Of a stretch of DNA of 38,958 nt, positions 8,690 through 15,840 are shown piece after piece; position 1 is the stretch's first letter; each line of letters starts with the position of its first letter. The stretch is from contig JAISWI010000036.1 of assembly GCA_031270865.1 (NCBI GenBank), positions 1 through 38,958 of the forward strand. Reading direction: 5' to 3'. The position numbers were made by a program, and so were the translations under genes. The stretch comes from Oscillospiraceae bacterium (GTDB lineage Bacteria; Bacillota; Clostridia; Christensenellales; Aristaeellaceae). The notes beneath the pieces were generated by a model, which was given only the letters and a program-made list of their open reading frames with translations, did not search any database and was not told the origin of the DNA.

Positions 8690-9583
8690 TTAGGATTTTT
8701 GGGACAACGCCAGCAGCTCCCCCAACTGGCCGCCAGTGAACGCGTACGCGCTCCGGCAGAAATGGCATGTGAGCTCGGCGCCGCCCTGTTCTTCGATCAG
8801 GGAGGCCAGCTCGCCCCGCCCCATCGCTATCAACGCCCTCTCCATCCGCTCCCGGCTGCAGTCGCAGCGGTACTCCAGCCGATCCTCCCCCAGTATCTCG
8901 GGACCAAGACCGCCAAAGAACCCATGAGCCAGCGATTCCAGGCCCTCCGCCTCGATTGCCGCGCTTATGTCCGCGAACAGCTCCTGCCTCAGCTCCAACG
9001 CGCTCAGCAGCTCCTCCGGGCATCCCGGCAGCGGCTGGATCATCAATCCTCCGGCGGCCAGCACGGTGTCCCCGCCGCCCGGACCGCCCGCGCCGATCCT
9101 CACGCCCAACGCGCACAGGGTAGGCTGCTGCTCGCTGGACGCGCAGTACATCGCCAGGTCCTGCGCTATCTCGCCCGAGACCAACGCGCTCCGCCCGACA
9201 TACGGCCGCTTCATGCCCATGTCGCGCGCGGCGATCACGCGGCCCACGCGCCCGATCGCGCCGCCGACGTCCAGCTTGCCGTTGGGTTTGGGCGGCAGCT
9301 CAATCGCCGGGTCGTCGATCGACGCCTTCAGCGTTCCAGGCCCCGCGACGATCACCAGCGCTCCCGCCGGGCCGTCGCCGTGGAATGTCAGCGTCAGGCG
9401 CTCGCCCTTGCGCGGCGCGTTCAGCAGCGCGGCGCCCGCGATGCCCCGGCCCAGCGCGGCGGCGCACACGCGGCTGGCGTGATGTGTCCGCCGGGCGGTC
9501 TCCGCCGCGCGGGTCACCTCGCACAGCAGGACCCTCGCGGCCCCGGCCCTTAATGTAATATGCAGCAGACGATCCGTTCGCAT
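8690..9583 (-). CDS. hslO: Redox-regulated molecular chaperone Hsp33
   Basis: A 297-residue Hsp33 homologue, a cytoplasmic holdase activated by oxidative unfolding. The C-terminal zinc switch is complete: CDC at about 240-242 and CHFC at about 273-276, matching the family pattern CxC...CxxC. The N-terminal substrate-binding domain is recognisable (GDGPAGALVI, and a GGL-containing stretch near 190). The frame is open further upstream, but the ATG at 9583 is chosen because it has GGAGGG nearby and gives the standard N-terminus MRTDRLLHITLRAG. It lies 58 bp after the methyltransferase gene and 19 bp before the TPR gene. Confidence 0.95.
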   Translation of the reverse strand: MRTDRLLHITLRAGAARVLLCEVTRAAETARRTHHASRVCAAALGRGIAGAALLNAPRKGERLTLTFHGDGPAGALVIVAGPGTLKASIDDPAIELPPKPNGKLDVGGAIGRVGRVIAARDMGMKRPYVGRSALVSGEIAQDLAMYCASSEQQPTLCALGVRIGAGGPGGGDTVLAAGGLMIQPLPGCPEELLSALELRQELFADISAAIEAEGLESLAHGFFGGLGPEILGEDRLEYRCDCSRERMERALIAMGRGELASLIEEQGGAELTCHFCRSAYAFTGGQLGELLALSQKS

Positions 9584-9641
9584 CCGGTTCCCTCCGAAAG
9601 ACGCAAGCCTTGTATAACCATTCTTCCCCGCGCGGTATACG

Positions 9642-10388
9642 TTAGTCTTCCCTGAGCGCGATGAAATGTATCCGCTCGTCGTTCGGGGCCGGAGGATCAA
9701 GGGACATGCCGCCGAACGCGCGTACGCCCCCATAGCCGCATTCTTCCAGCATGGACGCTATCTCGCCGGCCTCTCTCGCGCGCTGGGCGTGCGTCTCGCG
9801 CGAGGCGCCGTACCGCCCGTCCGCGCCTCGCGTGAAGAACGTCAGGTCCATCGTCAGGATACGCCGCGCCGTATTGTAACCGTTGCGCCACAGGAACGCA
9901 AGGTCGTCCAGGTCGTCGCCGAAACAATTATTCCCCAATATGTGTTCCAGCTTGTACGCGCTGCTCACGTCGAAGAACAGCCCGCCGCCAGGCCTCAGGG
10001 CATCCCGCGCCGAGACGAAGAACCGCCGCGCGTCCTCGTCGGACAGCAGGTAGTTGACCCCGTCGCACGCGCAGACTATCGCGTCCATGGGCCGGTGCGC
10101 CGCGATACTCCTCATATCCTGCAGCGCGAACGGTATCGCGATCCCGCGCCGCCGCGCCTTCTCCGCCGCGACGCTCAGCATCCGCGCCGAGCGGTCCGCG
10201 CCGGTCATCCTGTATCCCAGCGCGCTAAGCGCGAGCGTCATGCCACCCGTGCCGCACGCGCAGTCCATCACCCGGACAGGCGCCAGCCCCGCCTCGCGGA
10301 ACAGCGCGGCATACAGCCCCGCCCACGCCGGATAGTCCACGTCCCCCATCAGTCGGTCGTATACCCCGGCGAACGTTTCCCCGTACAA
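9642..10388 (-). CDS. Class I SAM-dependent methyltransferase (YqeM-like)
   Basis: A 248-residue Rossmann-fold methyltransferase. Motif I is VMDCACGTGG (near residue 40), with the acidic residue after strand beta-2 in MTGADRS and a conserved CDGVNYL post-motif segment. The N-terminal pattern FAGVYDRLMGDVDYPAW is typical of the small YqeM-like methyltransferases common in Bacillota, whose substrate is not established. The start codon is TTG at 10388, with AAGGA six bases upstream inside the end of the preceding gene. The 3-bp gap to that gene indicates coupled translation. Confidence 0.85.
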   Translation of the reverse strand: MYGETFAGVYDRLMGDVDYPAWAGLYAALFREAGLAPVRVMDCACGTGGMTLALSALGYRMTGADRSARMLSVAAEKARRRGIAIPFALQDMRSIAAHRPMDAIVCACDGVNYLLSDEDARRFFVSARDALRPGGGLFFDVSSAYKLEHILGNNCFGDDLDDLAFLWRNGYNTARRILTMDLTFFTRGADGRYGASRETHAQRAREAGEIASMLEECGYGGVRAFGGMSLDPPAPNDERIHFIALRED

Positions 10389-10391
10389 GGG

Positions 10392-11339
10392 TTATTCCTT
10401 GCGGCCGGGCTGGGGCATCGTCGGGTCGACCTCGTAATCCTCGTCCGTATACTGGCGCAGGCCCTGGTTCACCGCCGCGCCCTCTATGCGCGGGTTGATG
10501 TACCTGTCGAACAGCGCGTTCGCGTACGAAACGTATACGAACCGGTTCAGCCCGAACCCTATCACCAGGTAGAACAGCCCCAACACTAGCAGCGTATAAC
10601 CCATCCACGGCGTGAACCACGCGACGACAAACCCCAGCGCGAGCGGGGCAAGCGCGACCAGCCGTATCCCCACCGACTGCGGCAGCCGCCCGACCGACAA
10701 CACCACCGCGTTGCGCACCAACGCGCCGAACTTCAGCTCATAGGTGATCATCAGCGGGTATATCAGCGCCAGCGCCAGCAGCCATATAAGCGCCAGCACC
10801 ATCACCAGCATCTGCGGGATCATGAACAGGATGTTGTTAACGGCCATGCCGCCATAAAACCGCCAGCACACCAGCGCTATCACGGGCAGGACGCCGGTTA
10901 TCGCGGAGACTGCCAGCGCCTGTTTCCAGTTCGCCTTGACCGTGTCCTTGAAGTCGCTCATGAAGAAGGAGTGCTGGTCCCGCGCCCAGTTGCGCAGTAT
11001 CGCGGTCACGCCGGCGGTAAACGGCCCGGTGATCGCGATACACGGCGCCATGCCCAGCAGGTATTGGAAGACAATGTCGAAGTTTGCCAGCGATTGCGCG
11101 GCCTCGCCCTCCACGCCCTCCTGCGCCAGCGAGAACAGCACGGTGACATTCAGCAGCGTCCATAGTATCGCGGGTATGAAGAATAGCAGCTGGAACAGGT
11201 TCGCGCGCGCCACGCCGCTCCAGCGGATGCGCAGCATCTCCCAGAACAGCGCCCATCGGTTCGCCGGCAGATCCTCCGGCCTGTAATCGCCCTTCCCGGC
11301 CTTACCGTAGTACATGCGGTTGAAGAAATTCCCCATCAT
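10392..11339 (-). CDS. DUF624/YesL-like integral membrane protein
   Basis: A 315-residue membrane protein with about six hydrophobic segments and short loops. It begins MMGNFFNRMYYGKAGKGDY, and an N-terminal aromatic and basic stretch like this precedes the first segment in YesL/DUF624 relatives. In Bacillota these genes often lie near carbohydrate transport operons, but their biochemical role is not known. The frame continues upstream to 11369. The ATG at 11339 is preferred because GGTGGAG lies six bases upstream. It is the first gene of the minus-strand operon, downstream of an extended -10 promoter. The C-terminal tail after the last membrane segment is about 45 residues and hydrophilic. 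Confidence 0.78.
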   Translation of the reverse strand: MMGNFFNRMYYGKAGKGDYRPEDLPANRWALFWEMLRIRWSGVARANLFQLLFFIPAILWTLLNVTVLFSLAQEGVEGEAAQSLANFDIVFQYLLGMAPCIAITGPFTAGVTAILRNWARDQHSFFMSDFKDTVKANWKQALAVSAITGVLPVIALVCWRFYGGMAVNNILFMIPQMLVMVLALIWLLALALIYPLMITYELKFGALVRNAVVLSVGRLPQSVGIRLVALAPLALGFVVAWFTPWMGYTLLVLGLFYLVIGFGLNRFVYVSYANALFDRYINPRIEGAAVNQGLRQYTDEDYEVDPTMPQPGRKE

Positions 11340-11398
11340 GGGCGGCTCCACCTTTCGCCGCGCGTTCATACTGCGCGTTTTGCAACGATTCTTGTTGG

Positions 11399-11407
11399 AT
11401 TATACCA
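11399..11407 (-). promoter_or_regulatory. Extended -10 promoter of the hsp33-hemW operon
   Basis: On the minus strand the sequence TGGTATAAT gives a perfect -10 (TATAAT, 11404 down to 11399) with the TG of an extended -10 element. No good -35 is seen 16-18 bp further upstream, as is common for extended -10 promoters. Transcription would begin near 11392, about 53 bases before the first gene. Confidence 0.6.
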
Positions 11408-11486
11408 CACCCTGCCGCGCAATGAAAGCGCGGGGGGCGGAGGTTTTCATTTTATCGGTAAGGCGCGGCGGCTGTCTGGGAATGGG

Positions 11487-11513
11487 TTGCCATGTCCGCG
11501 CGGGTGTGATAAT
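11487..11513 (+). promoter_or_regulatory. Probable promoter of the Rpn locus
   Basis: TTGCCA (11487-11492) and an extended -10 TGTGATAAT (11505-11513) are separated by 15 bp between hexamers. The spacing is short, but the TG extension compensates. It diverges from the operon promoter at 11399-11407 and lies about 35 bases before the likely Rpn start. Confidence 0.5.
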
Positions 11514-11547
11514 ATATAAGCATATTGAAATGGTGGGGGGATGGGCG

Positions 11548-12582
11548 ATGATGGACGACTCGTTCCGGACCGATCTGATTGACAATGACGCGCCGGAGAT
11601 ACTGCCGCCCTATGAGGACGGGGTGTTCAAATCGCTGCTGACGCGCCCCGAGGCGAACCCGGTGCTCAGAAGCGTGGCGTCCGCCGTGCTGAGGATGCCC
11701 GTTAAGGAAGTTACGGTATTGCCTGGCGAGCTTGCCATAGAGACATATAACGAGAAGCAGACACTGTTCGACGTCAGCTGCCTCGTGGACGACGACCGCC
11801 AGATCGTGCTGGAGATGCAGGCGTCGGCCATGGAGCATGACTCAATCGGGAATAACTATATCAACCTGAAGAGCAGATGCGGCTACTATCTGGCCAAACG
11901 CCACTGCGTTCAGGTCGGGCGCGGGGTGGAATATCCCGGAATGCTGGACACATACCTCGCCACGTTCACGGGATTCACCATATTCCCCGGGTATAATGAG
12001 ATTGTGTATGACTTCGCGTTCCATAACACGACGGTCGGGGATCTTGGGATTGGGCTGGGCATCGTCTTCATAGACCTGACCAACTCGAAGCTGCTTCTGG
12101 GTAAAGAGCCGGGCGATCTGTCGCTGCTTGAGAAGTGGTCGGCGTTCTTCGCCGGCGCGAATAAGAGAACATATTGGGGGTTACTGGAAAAAATCTGCAA
12201 TGAAACGGAGGAAGTTAGGATGGCGAGCGATCTATTGCAATCCATCAGCCGCGACCAGATCGAGCGGGATAAATATATCCGCCGCTGTGTGGCTGAGAGG
12301 GATAGGCTGTATTCCATAGCTATCCAGGCGCGGAAAGTATCGACGGCTTTCGCCGAAGGGGAAGCCAAAGGGGAAGCGCGGGGGAGAGCCGAAGGGGAAG
12401 CCGCGGGAGAAGCGCGAGGGAGAGCCGAAGGGGAAGCCGCGGGAGAAGCGCGAGGGAAAGCCGAAGCCGCGCGGCAGTTCGCGATCAGCGCGATCATGAG
12501 CGGCCTCAAGACGGAGGACATCACGCGCATAACCGGCATGACTGAAGCGCAGGTTGATGAGCTGCGCTCGCGGATTGTTTAA
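11548..12582 (+). CDS. Rpn-family PD-(D/E)XK nuclease, long form (RpnL-like)
   Basis: A 344-residue member of the PD-(D/E)XK nuclease family often labelled transposase (Rpn/YhgA-like, PDDEXK_2). Catalytic residues are visible as Asp75 (FDVS) and Glu89/Gln91 of the ExQ motif (LEMQ). Residues 1-220 form the nuclease domain. From about 225 a helical region begins, followed at about 270-310 by four-residue repeats of the type AEGE/AAGE/ARGR, then a conserved GLKTEDI...GMTEAQVDELRS end. In E. coli, full-length Rpn proteins are toxic DNA-cleaving anti-phage effectors held in check by their own C-terminal domain, translated separately from an internal start. ATG 11548 is chosen because GGTGGGGGG lies seven bases upstream; ATG 11551 or 11530 are alternatives. 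No inverted terminal repeats flank it, so mobility is not supported. Confidence 0.85.
   Translation: MMDDSFRTDLIDNDAPEILPPYEDGVFKSLLTRPEANPVLRSVASAVLRMPVKEVTVLPGELAIETYNEKQTLFDVSCLVDDDRQIVLEMQASAMEHDSIGNNYINLKSRCGYYLAKRHCVQVGRGVEYPGMLDTYLATFTGFTIFPGYNEIVYDFAFHNTTVGDLGIGLGIVFIDLTNSKLLLGKEPGDLSLLEKWSAFFAGANKRTYWGLLEKICNETEEVRMASDLLQSISRDQIERDKYIRRCVAERDRLYSIAIQARKVSTAFAEGEAKGEARGRAEGEAAGEARGRAEGEAAGEARGKAEAARQFAISAIMSGLKTEDITRITGMTEAQVDELRSRIV
12220..12582 (+). CDS. Putative internal antitoxin RpnS-like, in frame within the Rpn gene
   Basis: Inside the Rpn gene, GGAGG (12207-12211) lies eight bases before an in-frame ATG at 12220, an almost ideal ribosome binding site. Translation from there gives 120 residues covering exactly the region after the nuclease domain: helical segment, four-residue repeats and the GLKTEDI...DELRS end. 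This matches the published gene-within-gene arrangement of Rpn systems, in which the short product dimerises and blocks the nuclease. The independent gene at 12612 has nearly the same length and layout. The internal product is predicted, not demonstrated. Confidence 0.55.
   Translation: MASDLLQSISRDQIERDKYIRRCVAERDRLYSIAIQARKVSTAFAEGEAKGEARGRAEGEAAGEARGRAEGEAAGEARGKAEAARQFAISAIMSGLKTEDITRITGMTEAQVDELRSRIV
12384..12455 (+). repeat. Perfect 36-bp tandem duplication in the Rpn gene
   Basis: Two identical 36-bp units (12384-12419 and 12420-12455) each encode twelve residues, that is three of the four-residue repeats. A degenerate partial unit precedes and follows. The unit length keeps frame, so copy-number changes would lengthen or shorten the helix in four-residue multiples without breaking the protein. 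Confidence 0.9.
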
Positions 12583-12611
12583 CCTATATAAACGAAAAGG
12601 AGAAAGACACG

Positions 12612-12968
12612 ATGGAAGTCGATGTAGCGGCTATTAAGAAGATAATAGACACCATGGAAAACTGGAACATAGCTGAAAGGGAGGTCTATATTCGCCTCAG
12701 CATGATGGAGTGGGACCGGAAGTATGCCCTAGCTGTTCAAGCGAAGAATGAGGCGGCTATCGCCGAAGAGGAAGCCCGAGGGAGAGCCGCGGGGCTGGCC
12801 AAGGGGCTAGCCAAGGGGAGAGCCGAGGGGCTAGCCGAAGGGAGAGCCGAAGTCGAGCGGCAGTTCACGATCAACGCGATCGAGCGCGGCCTCAAGACGG
12901 AGGACATCATGCGCGCAACCGGCATGACTGAAGCGCGGGTTGATGAACTGCGCTCACAGGCTGGTTAG
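12612..12968 (+). CDS. Free-standing RpnS-like small protein
   Basis: A 118-residue protein with no nuclease domain that matches only the C-terminal part of the preceding Rpn protein. The order is the same: a helical start with YIR...DRKYALAVQAK (against YIRR...DRLYSIAIQAR), then four-residue repeats (ARGR, AAGL, AKGL, AKGR, AEGL, AEGR), then a conserved end. Over the terminal 33 residues from RQF to LRS, 26 are identical, and the DNA there is also very similar, indicating recent duplication. It starts 29 bp after the Rpn gene with AAGGAG nine bases before ATG, so it is in the same transcript. Its repeat block carries no nuclease remnant upstream. By analogy it may be a second, trans-encoded antitoxin; alternatively it is a remnant of a second Rpn gene. 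Confidence 0.8.
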   Translation: MEVDVAAIKKIIDTMENWNIAEREVYIRLSMMEWDRKYALAVQAKNEAAIAEEEARGRAAGLAKGLAKGRAEGLAEGRAEVERQFTINAIERGLKTEDIMRATGMTEARVDELRSQAG

Positions 12969-13006
12969 TTATTTTATATAAAGACACAACAACAAAGGAG
13001 CGCCTA

Positions 13007-14095
13007 ATGCCAGCAAAACTACTCTTCGCGTCGGTAGCCTACGCGCGTTACGAGAAGGAACAGACCCTGCCATGCAAGTTCGAGCGGATGCTCGAACAGT
13101 CGGGCCTTGGCCCGCGCCTGAAGGACAAGACCGTCGCTATCAAGATGCACGTGGGCGACGGCGTCAGCTACTCCACGATACCGCCCGTGTTCGTCCGTTC
13201 GCTCGTGGATTACGTAAGGAAGAACGGCGGCGACTGCTACATAACCGACCACTACGTGCAGGCCCGCCATCCCGAGCGCCGAGGCTACACCGACGCCAAC
13301 CTGGGCTGCCCGGTGCTGGAGGCGTGCGCCCATACCGGAAAGTATGTCTACCCGATAAGCGCGGACTTCAAGACCCTGCGCCACATCGACATAGCCGGAC
13401 TTATCCACGACGCGGACTTCCTCATCGACTTCTCGCACGTGAAGGGCCACGGCTGCTGCGCGTTCGGCGGCGCGTGCAAGAACATCGCCATGGGCTGCGT
13501 GACCGACCGCACCCGCCACGAGCTTCACGCCCTGGAGGGCGGGCTTAGCTGGGACGCGGACAAGTGCGTACATTGCGACCAGTGTATCGGCGCGTGCAAC
13601 CACCACGCCAACGAATTTGGCGAGGACGGCCAGTACGAGATCAACTTCCACCACTGTACGTTGTGCCAGCATTGCGCGAAGGTCTGTCCGACGGGCGCGA
13701 TCACGCTGGACAACCACGGCTACGCGGACTTCCAGCAGGGCATGGCCATCGCCACGAAGACCGTGCTGGAGAAGTTCCTGCCGGACAACGTGTACTACAT
13801 CAACGTGCTGCTGCAGATAACCGCGCTGTGCGACTGCTGGGGCCTGACCACGCCCGGGCTGGTGCCGGACATCGGCATACTCGCCGGCGGCGACATGGTG
13901 GCGATAGAGAGGGCCAGCCTGGACATGATCCGCGTGGAGGACCTGGTCAAGGTGGGCGTGCCGCGAGGTTACGAGCTTAGCGGGCATGGACACCTGTTCG
14001 AGCGGCTGCACGGCAAGGACCCGTTCGCCCAGCTGGACGCGCTGGAGTCCGTAGGGCTGGGGCGTCCGGGATATGAGCTGGTGACGGTGGACTAA
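13007..14095 (+). CDS. DUF362 protein with two [4Fe-4S] cluster motifs
   Basis: A 362-residue DUF362-family protein with a C-terminal ferredoxin module. The first cluster motif is CVHCDQCIGAC (Cys187, 190, 193, 197) and the second CTLCQHCAKVCPTGA (Cys217, 220, 223, 227). Only the second has the usual trailing proline; the first is followed by Asn. The N-terminal DUF362 region includes HVKGHGCCAFGGACKN, with further conserved cysteines. The role of the family is not established; a redox or metal-linked function is inferred. AAAGGAG lies six bases before the ATG. It is 38 bp after the small Rpn-like gene, so it could share that transcript, and it lies upstream of the spoIIA promoter. No membrane segment is seen. 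Confidence 0.85.
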   Translation: MPAKLLFASVAYARYEKEQTLPCKFERMLEQSGLGPRLKDKTVAIKMHVGDGVSYSTIPPVFVRSLVDYVRKNGGDCYITDHYVQARHPERRGYTDANLGCPVLEACAHTGKYVYPISADFKTLRHIDIAGLIHDADFLIDFSHVKGHGCCAFGGACKNIAMGCVTDRTRHELHALEGGLSWDADKCVHCDQCIGACNHHANEFGEDGQYEINFHHCTLCQHCAKVCPTGAITLDNHGYADFQQGMAIATKTVLEKFLPDNVYYINVLLQITALCDCWGLTTPGLVPDIGILAGGDMVAIERASLDMIRVEDLVKVGVPRGYELSGHGHLFERLHGKDPFAQLDALESVGLGRPGYELVTVD

Positions 14096-14096
14096 C

Positions 14097-14126
14097 TCGC
14101 GCCGCGTTGTCGAACGGTTGGCGCGA
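14097..14126 (+). terminator. Hairpin after the DUF362 gene, without T-run
   Basis: TCGCGCC (14097-14103) pairs with GGCGCGA (14120-14126), enclosing CGTT/AACG. It starts directly after the stop codon at 14093-14095. No T-run follows. It overlaps the Spo0A box at 14108-14114, so it may be a terminator, a coincidence of operator symmetry, or both. Confidence 0.35.
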
Positions 14127-14179
14127 TCCGACAAATTCCGACGCAGGATAATCCGCCCCGTACACGAATTATCCTGCGT
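14108..14179 (+). promoter_or_regulatory. spoIIA control region: Spo0A box plus sigma-H promoter in an inverted repeat
   Basis: TGTCGAA at 14108-14114 is an exact Spo0A box, and TCCGACA at 14127-14133 is a reverse box with one mismatch. Downstream, GCAGGATAA (14143-14151) fits the sigma-H -35 consensus RnAGGAwWW. After 11 bp, CACGAATTA (14163-14171) fits the -10 RnnGAATww except at the first base. Transcription of spoIIA by sigma-H under Spo0A control is well established in Bacillus. Both promoter elements lie within a perfect 12-bp inverted repeat (14141-14152 and 14168-14179, 15-base loop). Spacing to spoIIAA is about 73 bases. Confidence 0.7.
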
Positions 14180-14251
14180 GTGGACGATGGCGCGGCCTGG
14201 ACCTCGCCGCCGCCCCGACCGCGCCAGTCCAGTTATGTACGGAGGCTCAAC

Positions 14252-14557
14252 ATGCTCAAACACGCTCGCCAGGGCAACACGGTAACGGTAAAGCTCGACG
14301 GGGAATTGGACCAAAACAGCGCCGCGCGCGTCCGGCGAGAGTTGGACGACCTGATATCGGACGCGCGGATCAAACACCTGGTGCTGGATATGCAGGACCT
14401 GACGTTCATGGACAGCTCGGGGATCGGCGTGGTGATAGGCCGATACCGCGCCCTAGCCACGCGCGGCGGGGGCGTTGCCGTGCGCGGCGAGAGTTCGCAC
14501 GTACGGCGGATCATGAAGCTGTCCGGCCTGTACTCCATACTGGAGGAGGCGCGGTGA
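14252..14557 (+). CDS. spoIIAA: Anti-sigma F factor antagonist SpoIIAA
   Basis: A 101-residue STAS-domain protein. The regulatory serine is in LTFMDSSGIGVVIGRY (Ser55, equivalent to Ser58 of B. subtilis), which SpoIIAB phosphorylates. Unphosphorylated SpoIIAA binds SpoIIAB and frees sigma-F in the forespore. The frame is open from 14180, but ATG 14252 is chosen because GGAGG (14241-14245) lies six bases upstream and the resulting start matches the family. It is the first gene of the spoIIA operon, and its stop overlaps the start region of spoIIAB. Confidence 0.95.
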   Translation: MLKHARQGNTVTVKLDGELDQNSAARVRRELDDLISDARIKHLVLDMQDLTFMDSSGIGVVIGRYRALATRGGGVAVRGESSHVRRIMKLSGLYSILEEAR

Positions 14558-15069
14558 TGAACACTCGAATAGCGGGAGGACGCGGCATGCTTGGCTCGCC
14601 TTTGAATAACACGCGCGGCGCTCGCGTAAAGACCAGGAACCACATGCGCCTGCTGTTCGACAGCAGGTCCGAGAACGAATCCTTCGCGCGGGTGGCGGTC
14701 AGCGCGTTCATGTCCCAGCTTTCGCCCACGATCGAGGAGATGAGCGACGTTAAGACGGCGGTCAGCGAGGCCGTGACGAACGCGATCGTCCACGGTTACC
14801 GCGACACGTTCGGCGAGGTCGAGATCGAGTCGTCGCTGACGCATGACGGTTATGTCGTGATAGAGGTCAGCGACGCGGGCTGCGGCATCGAGGACATCGA
14901 GCGGGCGATGACCCCGTTCTTCACGTCCCAGCCCGACATGGAACGCGCCGGAATGGGCTTCGCCGTCATGAAAACGTTCATGGACGACCTGCGGGTGGAA
15001 TCCCGCTTGGGCGAGGGCACGCGCGTGACGATGCGCAAGCTGATCTCCAATGCGGCCGGCAAGCAGTGA
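14557..15069 (+). CDS. spoIIAB: Anti-sigma F factor and serine kinase SpoIIAB
   Basis: A GHKL-type ATPase of about 170 residues. The N box (SEAVTNAIVHGY), G1 box (DAGCGIED) and G2 region (ERAGMGFAVM) are all present. It binds sigma-F in the predivisional cell and mother cell and phosphorylates SpoIIAA. ATG 14557 overlaps the spoIIAA stop and has GGAGGAGG seven bases upstream, indicating coupled translation. ATG 14587, with GGGAGGA, is an alternative. Either start adds 19-29 residues before the usual N-terminus near MRLLFDSRSENESFARV; the function of that extension is unknown. The gene overlaps sigF by 20 bp. Confidence 0.94.
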   Translation: MNTRIAGGRGMLGSPLNNTRGARVKTRNHMRLLFDSRSENESFARVAVSAFMSQLSPTIEEMSDVKTAVSEAVTNAIVHGYRDTFGEVEIESSLTHDGYVVIEVSDAGCGIEDIERAMTPFFTSQPDMERAGMGFAVMKTFMDDLRVESRLGEGTRVTMRKLISNAAGKQ

Positions 15070-15787
15070 GGCAGCGCTGGCCGAGCGTGAGCGCGGACAG
15101 GACGAGCTGATACTGGCGGCGCAGGCGGGCGACGCGGAGGCGATGGCGCTGCTGGCGGATACGCACATCAGGCTGGTTCACGCGGCGGCCAGGCGCTTCC
15201 CTGGAGCGGATCCCGGCGAGATCACGCAGTCGGGGTGCGTGGGGCTGATCGAGGCTATACGCAGGTTCGACGTGACGCGCGGGCTGCGCTTCTCAACGTA
15301 CGCCGTGCCGTACATATTGGGCGAGATGCGCCACTTCCTGCGCGCCGACCACACGGTGCACATCCCGCGAAGGCTGCAGGATACCGGGCGCGACGCGGCG
15401 AAGGCCTCGCGGGAACTGTGCGCCCGACTGGGCCGCGAGCCGACGATCCAGGAGATCGCGGCGGAACTGCGGACGACGCCGGAGGATCTGGCGATGGCGC
15501 TGGAGAGCAGGGCGACGCCGGCGTCGCTGGACGCGCCGTCCTCCGCGGAGGACGACTCGCCGCTGGGCGAGTCGCTGGGCGACGCCGCGTCGGGCAGCGG
15601 ATATGAGCGCGTGCTGGTGCGGGATATGCTGGAGCGGTGCGAGCCAGAGGAGCGGGCGCTGCTGACGATGCGTTACTTCCGGGGCATGTCGCAGACGGAC
15701 GCGGCGAAGGCGCTGGGGATCAGCCAGCCCCAGGCCAGCCGCCTTGAGAAACGGCTGCTGACGAAGCTTAGGGAGACGAGCGCGTAA
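15050..15787 (+). CDS. sigF: RNA polymerase sporulation sigma factor SigF
   Basis: A 245-residue sigma-70 family factor of the SigF/SigB/SigG group. Region 2 is clear (QSGCVGLIEAIRRFD, then GLRFSTYAVPYILGEMRH), region 3 follows (REPTIQEIAAELRT), and region 4 ends with the helix-turn-helix MSQTDAAKALGISQPQASRLE. Directing early forespore transcription is the known role. It overlaps spoIIAB by 20 bp in the canonical AA-AB-sigF order, which distinguishes it from SigG and SigB. ATG 15050 gives a 15-residue lead before conserved sequence. No intrinsic terminator is evident before the convergent MFS gene. Confidence 0.94.
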   Translation: MRPASSEAALAERERGQDELILAAQAGDAEAMALLADTHIRLVHAAARRFPGADPGEITQSGCVGLIEAIRRFDVTRGLRFSTYAVPYILGEMRHFLRADHTVHIPRRLQDTGRDAAKASRELCARLGREPTIQEIAAELRTTPEDLAMALESRATPASLDAPSSAEDDSPLGESLGDAASGSGYERVLVRDMLERCEPEERALLTMRYFRGMSQTDAAKALGISQPQASRLEKRLLTKLRETSA

Positions 15788-15840
15788 AACAAGCGCGGCA
15801 AATGGAAAAACTCGTCAAACGCGCGGCTTGGGGGCTGGCG

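Noticed and set aside
11314-11547. Longer N-terminus of the Rpn protein up to 11314
   Set aside because: The extension crosses both divergent promoters, has no family similarity and overlaps the YesL-like gene start.
11548-12582. Transposase, as the family name in databases suggests
   Set aside because: No terminal inverted repeats or target duplications are seen. Rpn-type proteins are better understood as toxic nucleases.
13019-14377. Long open frame of 452 codons antisense to the DUF362 gene
   Set aside because: The plus-strand gene has complete cluster motifs and a ribosome binding site; the antisense product is a composition artefact of GC-rich codons.
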